From NCBI GenBank assembly GCA_903900805.1, contig CAIUOP010000017.1, positions 1 to 60,050 of the forward strand: DNA of 60,050 bases, written 5' to 3'. The notes below the pieces were generated by a model. That model did not search any database, was not told the origin of the DNA, and saw only the letters and a program-made list of their open reading frames with translations. The position numbers and the translations under genes were made by a program. This DNA is from an uncultured beta proteobacterium. Its GTDB lineage: Bacteria; Pseudomonadota; Gammaproteobacteria; Burkholderiales; Burkholderiaceae. Positions 53,870-60,050 of this stretch are shown here, piece after piece; position 1 is the stretch's first letter; each line of letters starts with the position of its first letter.

Positions 53870-53875
53870 AGAAAT

Positions 53876-54703
53876 CTAGTCGCGGAGTAATTCGTTGATG
53901 GCAGTCTTTGCTCTAGTTTGAGCATCCACTTTCTTCACGATGATGGCAGCATACAAACTATATTTTCCACAAGCAGAAGGAAGAGAGCCGGGGACTACTA
54001 CAGAGCCTGCTGGAACACGGCCGTAGTGCACTTCACCCGTTTCACGATCATAAATCTTGGTACTTTGGCCCAGATAGACTCCCATGGAGAGAACCGAGTT
54101 CTCTTCGATGACTACGCCTTCAACCACTTCGGAGCGGGCACCGATAAAGCAGTTATCTTCAACGATGACTGGACCAGCCTGGATCGGTTCCAAAACGCCG
54201 CCGATACCTACGCCACCAGAAAGGTGAACGTTCTTACCAATTTGAGCGCACGAACCTACAGTTGCCCAAGTATCAACCATAGTACCTTCGCCTACATAAG
54301 CGCCAATATTGACGTATGAAGGCATTAAAACTGCATTTTTGCCAATAAATGAGCCACGACGGGCTACTGCAGGGGGAACTACGCGAAAGCCACCTGCAGC
54401 AAAGTCAGCCGCAGTGTAGTTCTGAAATTTACTCGGTACTTTGTCGTAAAACTGAGTGTAACCACCAGCACCCATAGGAACGTTGTCCTCTAAGCGGAAA
54501 GAGAGCAAAACAGCCTTCTTCACCCACTGATTGACATCCCATTTGCCAACGCTACGGCGTTCAGCAACGCGAATAGTACCTGCATTGAGGCCTTCTAAGA
54601 CCGCATTTACAGCATTACGGACATCCCCTGGAGCGGTATCTGGGGAGAGGTTTGCGCGGTTTTCCCAGGCTTGTTCAATGATGTTTTGTGGTGATTGGCT
54701 CAT
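53876..54703 (-). CDS. dapD: Tetrahydrodipicolinate N-succinyltransferase
   Basis: DapD transfers succinyl from succinyl-CoA to tetrahydrodipicolinate. The 275-residue length is normal. Hexapeptide repeats forming a left-handed beta helix are plain ([40 protein letters not shown]), as is [20 protein letters not shown]. It heads the dapD-dapE-prmB operon and faces smc across a 175-base promoter region. Confidence 0.97.
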   Translation of the reverse strand: MSQSPQNIIEQAWENRANLSPDTAPGDVRNAVNAVLEGLNAGTIRVAERRSVGKWDVNQWVKKAVLLSFRLEDNVPMGAGGYTQFYDKVPSKFQNYTAADFAAGGFRVVPPAVARRGSFIGKNAVLMPSYVNIGAYVGEGTMVDTWATVGSCAQIGKNVHLSGGVGIGGVLEPIQAGPVIVEDNCFIGARSEVVEGVVIEENSVLSMGVYLGQSTKIYDRETGEVHYGRVPAGSVVVPGSLPSACGKYSLYAAIIVKKVDAQTRAKTAINELLRD

Positions 54704-54878
54704 GCTTTTTAGTTAACTATCAGATTGTTAAGGGATTTTGTCCCTGGAGGTAGATTTATCATTATATCGATGGGCAGAAAACGCGTCTAAGTAGTCCCAA
54801 GCTTGCTATCATCTTCCCACTTTAGCTGTAATTAGTTACCCCCTTATTTAAACCTCTTTTTTCCCTGCAAAGTACGCC

Positions 54879-57800
54879 GTGCAACTGAAATCCATCAAAC
54901 TTTCCGGCTTTAAGTCTTTCGTTGACCCAACCCATTTTGAAATGCCTGGTCAATTAATTGGCGTTGTGGGCCCTAACGGTTGCGGAAAGTCGAACATTAT
55001 TGACGCCGTCCGCTGGGTTTTGGGCGAATCTCGCGCTAGCGAACTACGTGGCGAATCAATGCAGGACGTCATTTTTAACGGTTCTGGTTTGCGTAAGCCA
55101 TCTGGCCGTGCCAGCGTGGAACTCATTTTTGATAATTCAGAAGGGCGTGCTCAAGGTCAGTGGAGTGCTTTTACAGAATTGGGTATCAAACGTGTTCTGA
55201 CACGTGACGGTAATTCTAGTTACTACGTCAACAACCAAGTAGTGCGTCGTAAAGACATTCAAGATATTTTCTTGGGCACTGGTATGGGTCCAAGAGGTTA
55301 CGCCATTATTGGACAAGGAACGATCAATCGCATCTTAGAAGCAAAGCCAGAAGAATTACGCATCTTCTTGGAAGAGGCTGCTGGTGTTTCTAAATATAAA
55401 GAGCGTCGCAAAGAAACTGCATCACGTTTAGAAGATACCGTAGAAAATCTAACTCGGGTTGAAGATATCTTGCGTGAGCTCGATCAGCAACTTACTCGTT
55501 TAGAAAAACAAGCTACGGTTGCAGAGCGTCATGCAGAGCTTTCAACACAAATGAAATCACAGCAGCAGTTGCTCTGGTTTGTACGTCAGACTGAGGCTGG
55601 TAAAGAGCAAGAGCGCCATGCCAATGGTATTCGCGATACTCAAGTAGGTTTGGAAGAGCAAACTGCCAAGCTACGTCATGCAGAGGCTCAATTAGAAACA
55701 ATGCGTACTCAACAGTATGCATTGCAAGATAAGGTTTCTCAGGCTCAAGGTGATTTGTATCAAACTAACTCTGATATTAGTCAAGTTGAGTCTCAGATTC
55801 ATTATGTACAAGAAGCACGTCAACGGTTACAACAGCAAACACTCGATTTGCAAGCGCAGTTACAACGTTGGACTGTTCAAGAGACTGATGCTGCTCAAGC
55901 GCAACGCACTACCGAGCATGAGCTATCTCTTGCTACAGAAAAAGAGCAAGCCCTCTTAGCAGATTTAAATGGCTTACAAGAACAAATGCCAGGCCGCGAA
56001 GGGGCTTATCAATCATCTGTGCAGGACCTGAACCATGCGCGCGAGAGCTTAGCATCCATCGAACAGCGCTTAGCAAGTTTGGGTGAGCGTATTCGTGCGA
56101 TGTCAGCACAATCAGATGAGCTAAAAGGGCGCGAGACTCGCCTCACCAGTGAATTAGATGGCATGCGCAGGCCCGATGCAGAGGCTTTGCAAACATCAAT
56201 TGATCGTCAAGTAATGGCCCAGCGTAAGGTTGATGAGGCTAAACAGCGCGCCGCCACTACTCAACAACGCGTACCAGCTGCAGATGAGGCACGGAATGCC
56301 GCACAACAAAAGATTCAGACTGCAAATCAGGATCTTGCACAAACTGAAGCGAAGCTAACAGCGCTGACTGCTTTACAGGCTAGTGTTCAGGCTCAAGGCA
56401 AGATTGGACCATGGCTAGAGAGCAAGGGACTCAAAGAAAGTAAGCGTCTCTGGCAAGAGCTTAAGGTTGAAAGTGGCTGGGAAGCCGCTTTGGAATCTGT
56501 GTTGCGTGAACGTCTAGCTGCAGTCACAGCAAAGAGTGTTCAAGAAACATTGGCTTTGGCTAATGATGCCCCTCCAAGCCGTTTGGCAATTTTGCTGACT
56601 GAAGAAATTACTCCTGCACACACCAATGTGCCTTCTGATTTCACACCACTTCTAACGCGTGTTCAAAGTGCTGGTGCAGCAAGGCTGACTTCTGTATTAC
56701 AAGAATGGTTAGACAATATTTATATTGCTAGCAGCCTCGAAGATGCTTTGCATCGTCGTGAGAAATTGCCCGCTGGCGGAGCTTTTGTAACTCAACAGGG
56801 CCACTTAGTGAGCCGTGTGAGTGTTCAGCTTTATGCTGCAGACTCAGAGCAAGCCGGCATGTTAGCGCGTGCTCAAGAGATGGAAGGTCTTGAGAAGCAA
56901 TTACGTGCACAAAAACTGATGCAAAGTGAGTTGCAAAGCGAACTAGATCAGTGCGTCGCAAATTATCAAGCTGCACACCAAGCAGCAGAACAGGCGCGCA
57001 TCAGTGCTGAGCATGCTGTGCAAGAAGCGCATGGCTTTGAAGTGGAGAGAATGCAGCTCACCCAAGCTGAAGAGCAATATAGTCAGCGTGCTGCACAAAT
57101 TCAGAGTGAGTTGTCAGAGTTGCATCAGCAGATGGAGCAATTAAGCACAAATCAAGCCCAATCAACTGCAGAGTTAGCAGAATCGGAGAGGTCAAAGCAA
57201 GGACTGCAAGAGTCTCTCCAGGCGGCCCAAGAAAAATTAGAGTCGGACACTCAAGAGCGCGATCGCTTACGTGAATCACTTCGTGTTGCTGAGATGGCCG
57301 CACAAGAAGCAGCATTTGCAACTCGCTCCTTGCAGCAGCGTATCGCTGATTTGCAACGCGATCAAACTACAGCCCGCACCCAGATCATGGAGATCCAAGA
57401 TAAATATGACTTGGCTACGCAAGAGCTGGCAGCTTTAAGCGATGAAGAAGCACAAGATAAATTACAAGGTTTATTGTTAGCACGCAGTGCACGTGAGGCC
57501 TCTCTTGCGAATGCTCGCACCGAACAAGATGCTTTATTGCATCAACTGCGTGAGGCTGATGAAGCCCGCATGCAAATTGAGCGTGGTTTACAGCCAATGC
57601 GCGACAAAGTAGTTGATTTGCAGTTACGCGAACAAGCTGCACGCTTGAACTACGAACAATTTGCAACCTTATTGACTGATGCTGAGGCTGATCTCATTGC
57701 CTTAGAGGCAAGCTTCAGTGCAGACTTGAGAGTGGGCGCGCTTCAAACTGAAGTTAATCGCTTGAATACTGAAATTCAATCCTTAGGCCCAGTGAATATG

Positions 57801-58400
57801 GCGGCTCTTGATGAGTTAGCCAGCTCACGGGAGCGCAAGCAGTTCTTAGATGCGCAATCTGCTGACTTAAATGAAGCAATGCAGACTTTGACTGATGCGA
57901 TTGCGAAAATTGATGCTGAAACCCGCGACCTCTTGCAGGGTACCTTTGATCAAGTCAATATCCATTTTGGAAAACTGTTCCCAGAGCTCTTTGGTGGCGG
58001 ACATGCTGAACTAGTGATGACTGGCGAAGAAATTTTGGATTCAGGTGTTCAGGTTATGGCACAGCCTCCTGGCAAGAAAAACAGCTCTATTCATCTTCTC
58101 TCTGGTGGTGAAAAAGCGTTGACTGCAATTGCCTTGGTTTTCTCGCTCTTCCTTCTCAATCCAGCCCCATTCTGCTTGCTGGATGAGGTGGATGCTCCGC
58201 TAGACGATGCGAATACCTTGCGCTATTCACAGATGGTTGCCAAAATGTCAGCAAAGACACAATTTATTTTCATCTCGCACAATAAGATCACGATGGAAAT
58301 TGCTCATCAACTCATTGGTGTCACCATGCAAGAGCAGGGTGTATCCAGAATTGTGGCAGTAGATATCTCATCTGCTGTATCGATGGTGGAGGCCGCCTAA
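54879..58400 (+). CDS. smc: Chromosome segregation ATPase SMC
   Basis: The 1173-residue SMC protein has an N-terminal Walker A (GPNGCGKSNIIDAVRWVLGE), long coiled-coil arms (about residues 165-500 and 660-1000), a hinge near residues 510-640 (LESKGLKESKRLWQ to PAGGAFVTQQGHLVSR), and a C-terminal signature and Walker B (LSGGEKALTAIALVFSLF, CLLDEVDAPLDDANT). It condenses and helps segregate the chromosome, with ScpA and ScpB coded elsewhere. The start is GTG at 54879. The gene is directly followed by zipA. Confidence 0.95.
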   Translation: MQLKSIKLSGFKSFVDPTHFEMPGQLIGVVGPNGCGKSNIIDAVRWVLGESRASELRGESMQDVIFNGSGLRKPSGRASVELIFDNSEGRAQGQWSAFTELGIKRVLTRDGNSSYYVNNQVVRRKDIQDIFLGTGMGPRGYAIIGQGTINRILEAKPEELRIFLEEAAGVSKYKERRKETASRLEDTVENLTRVEDILRELDQQLTRLEKQATVAERHAELSTQMKSQQQLLWFVRQTEAGKEQERHANGIRDTQVGLEEQTAKLRHAEAQLETMRTQQYALQDKVSQAQGDLYQTNSDISQVESQIHYVQEARQRLQQQTLDLQAQLQRWTVQETDAAQAQRTTEHELSLATEKEQALLADLNGLQEQMPGREGAYQSSVQDLNHARESLASIEQRLASLGERIRAMSAQSDELKGRETRLTSELDGMRRPDAEALQTSIDRQVMAQRKVDEAKQRAATTQQRVPAADEARNAAQQKIQTANQDLAQTEAKLTALTALQASVQAQGKIGPWLESKGLKESKRLWQELKVESGWEAALESVLRERLAAVTAKSVQETLALANDAPPSRLAILLTEEITPAHTNVPSDFTPLLTRVQSAGAARLTSVLQEWLDNIYIASSLEDALHRREKLPAGGAFVTQQGHLVSRVSVQLYAADSEQAGMLARAQEMEGLEKQLRAQKLMQSELQSELDQCVANYQAAHQAAEQARISAEHAVQEAHGFEVERMQLTQAEEQYSQRAAQIQSELSELHQQMEQLSTNQAQSTAELAESERSKQGLQESLQAAQEKLESDTQERDRLRESLRVAEMAAQEAAFATRSLQQRIADLQRDQTTARTQIMEIQDKYDLATQELAALSDEEAQDKLQGLLLARSAREASLANARTEQDALLHQLREADEARMQIERGLQPMRDKVVDLQLREQAARLNYEQFATLLTDAEADLIALEASFSADLRVGALQTEVNRLNTEIQSLGPVNMAALDELASSRERKQFLDAQSADLNEAMQTLTDAIAKIDAETRDLLQGTFDQVNIHFGKLFPELFGGGHAELVMTGEEILDSGVQVMAQPPGKKNSSIHLLSGGEKALTAIALVFSLFLLNPAPFCLLDEVDAPLDDANTLRYSQMVAKMSAKTQFIFISHNKITMEIAHQLIGVTMQEQGVSRIVAVDISSAVSMVEAA

Positions 58401-59453
58401 GTGTACGTGGAACAAATCATGACGATGTTGGGCTTGTCTGATTTGCAATTTGCATTAGCTGCCATTGGCTTAGTGATTCTGATAGCTGTAGCTATCATTA
58501 ATTTTAAATACGCGCGGGCACGTCGCCAAGCAAGAGAGCAAGCTCAATTTACTCACGATCCTAGTTTTACTCCTGGTTTTTCTGATCCAGAGATGGGACG
58601 CACTGAGCCGAGTTTTGGATCTATGTCAGCAGTAAAATCCACTTCAGAGAAATTTAGTATTGATCCTCGGATTGATTGCGTTATTACACTTCGTTTTGAT
58701 GAAGCTATTGCTGGATCAGAGATCTTAGAAGAGATTCATGATTGGACTAATTCGCAAGTACAAGCTACCGCCAGGTGGGTATGTGAAGGCTTTAATGCTG
58801 ACCAAGATGCTGCAGAGGATTGGGAAGCGCTTAAGCCTGAGTCTTCCTATTTAGAGTTGCAGTTAGCCATTCAACTAGCGAGTCGCCGCGGCGCTATTGG
58901 GGTATTGGAGCTGTCTGATTTTTGCTCACGAGCACAAGCACTAGCGGAGACTTTAGGCTCTCAAATTGATATGCCTAGTGTGAATACGATGCTGGAAAGC
59001 GCTAAAGAGTTGGATGTGATGGCTGCCGATAGCGATATTCAACTAAGTATTAACGTTTTATTTGATGCGCCATGTCCATGGGGTAATTTTGATGCCCTGA
59101 TGCGTCAACGTGGCTTCAAATTGGCTCGCAACGGCAGGCAATATGAGTTCTACATTAATGGTGGAGTTGTTTTTAATAGTGCTGATTTAGATCCCAATTC
59201 ATCGGTATCGCAATTGACCTTATTGCTTGAGGTTCCATTGGTTGCTCAAGAAGAGCATGCCTTTGAAAGAATGCTTGGCGAAGGTATTGAGATTGCACAA
59301 GCTGCCCATGGCCGCTTAGTTGATGACAATGGTATTAACTTGAGTGAAGCCGCAGTAGTGACCATTCGTCAGCATCTCGACGTTCTTTATGCCAATTTAG
59401 AGAAGTCTGGCGTGTCCGCTGGATCTTCTACGGCTAGCAGACTCTTTAGCTAG
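58401..59453 (+). CDS. zipA: Cell division protein ZipA-like
   Basis: This 350-residue protein has one N-terminal membrane helix (LQFALAAIGLVILIAVAIINF), a short charged linker and a C-terminal ZipA domain (about residues 80-335; FNADQDAAEDWEALKPESSY-like start and LLLEVPLVAQEEHAFERML), which binds the FtsZ tail. The GTG at 58401 follows smc without a gap and has a GGAGG site 8 bases upstream; a later ATG at 58419 would also keep the helix. Linking smc, zipA and ligA is common in beta- and gammaproteobacteria. Confidence 0.88.
   Translation: MYVEQIMTMLGLSDLQFALAAIGLVILIAVAIINFKYARARRQAREQAQFTHDPSFTPGFSDPEMGRTEPSFGSMSAVKSTSEKFSIDPRIDCVITLRFDEAIAGSEILEEIHDWTNSQVQATARWVCEGFNADQDAAEDWEALKPESSYLELQLAIQLASRRGAIGVLELSDFCSRAQALAETLGSQIDMPSVNTMLESAKELDVMAADSDIQLSINVLFDAPCPWGNFDALMRQRGFKLARNGRQYEFYINGGVVFNSADLDPNSSVSQLTLLLEVPLVAQEEHAFERMLGEGIEIAQAAHGRLVDDNGINLSEAAVVTIRQHLDVLYANLEKSGVSAGSSTASRLFS

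Positions 59454-60050
<597 letters not shown>

Overview
The window looks like chromosomal DNA of a free-living betaproteobacterium of the Burkholderiaceae, most like Polynucleobacter. The reasons are moderate-to-low GC by eye, very short intergenic gaps, the housekeeping order lolC-lolD-tatD-comEC opposite recJ-prfB-lysS, the smc-zipA-ligA and dapD-dapE-prmB groups, and several periplasmic Bug-type (TTT) binding proteins. The assignment is inference from gene content; no rRNA is present.

Region 1 (1-5.95 kb): the 3' end of a UxaA-family lyase gene, a GntR/UTRA regulator, a CobS-like AAA+ ATPase with a CobT-like VWA protein (no CobN in view), and divergently xsc, sulfoacetaldehyde acetyltransferase.

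Region 2 (6.0-16.6 kb): two operons that converge with no spacer. The plus operon holds a TTT binding protein and the two subunits of an aconitase-X enzyme. The minus operon holds an enolase-superfamily enzyme, an MDR oxidoreductase, a second TTT binding protein and a complete adenosylcobalamin-dependent glutamate mutase set (glmS, glmL, glmE). A GntR regulator and a GST follow. Mutase, enolase-fold and aconitase-fold enzymes repeat the fold classes of the methylaspartate route, but without recognisable methylaspartase or mesaconase orthologues. This is the best candidate for an undescribed pathway.

Region 3 (16.6-34.6 kb): an organosulfonate catabolic island. An IclR regulator, phosphate acetyltransferase, sulfite dehydrogenase SoeABC and a nitroreductase form one minus operon. 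Divergent from it are a TTT binding protein, SauS (acylating sulfoacetaldehyde dehydrogenase) and SauT (sulfoacetate-CoA ligase). A second minus unit has a TRAP transporter (dctPQM), a BKACE-family enzyme, a GMC dehydrogenase and a short SulP permease. The inferred flow is sulfoacetate to sulfoacetyl-CoA to sulfoacetaldehyde, then by Xsc to acetyl phosphate and sulfite, acetyl phosphate to acetyl-CoA by Pta, and sulfite to sulfate by SoeABC. A near-identical operator (core RAAACA-N3-TGTTCC followed by GTT) lies in front of xsc, in front of the sau operon and in front of dctP, tying three separated units into one likely IclR-controlled regulon.

Region 4 (34.9-60.05 kb): ordinary housekeeping: fpr, lysS, prfB with its programmed frameshift, recJ, lolC/lolD, tatD, comEC, small envelope proteins, initiator tRNA, kup, radA, prmB, dapE, dapD, smc, zipA and the start of ligA, which runs off the end. 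No insertion sequence, CRISPR array, prophage or rRNA was seen.
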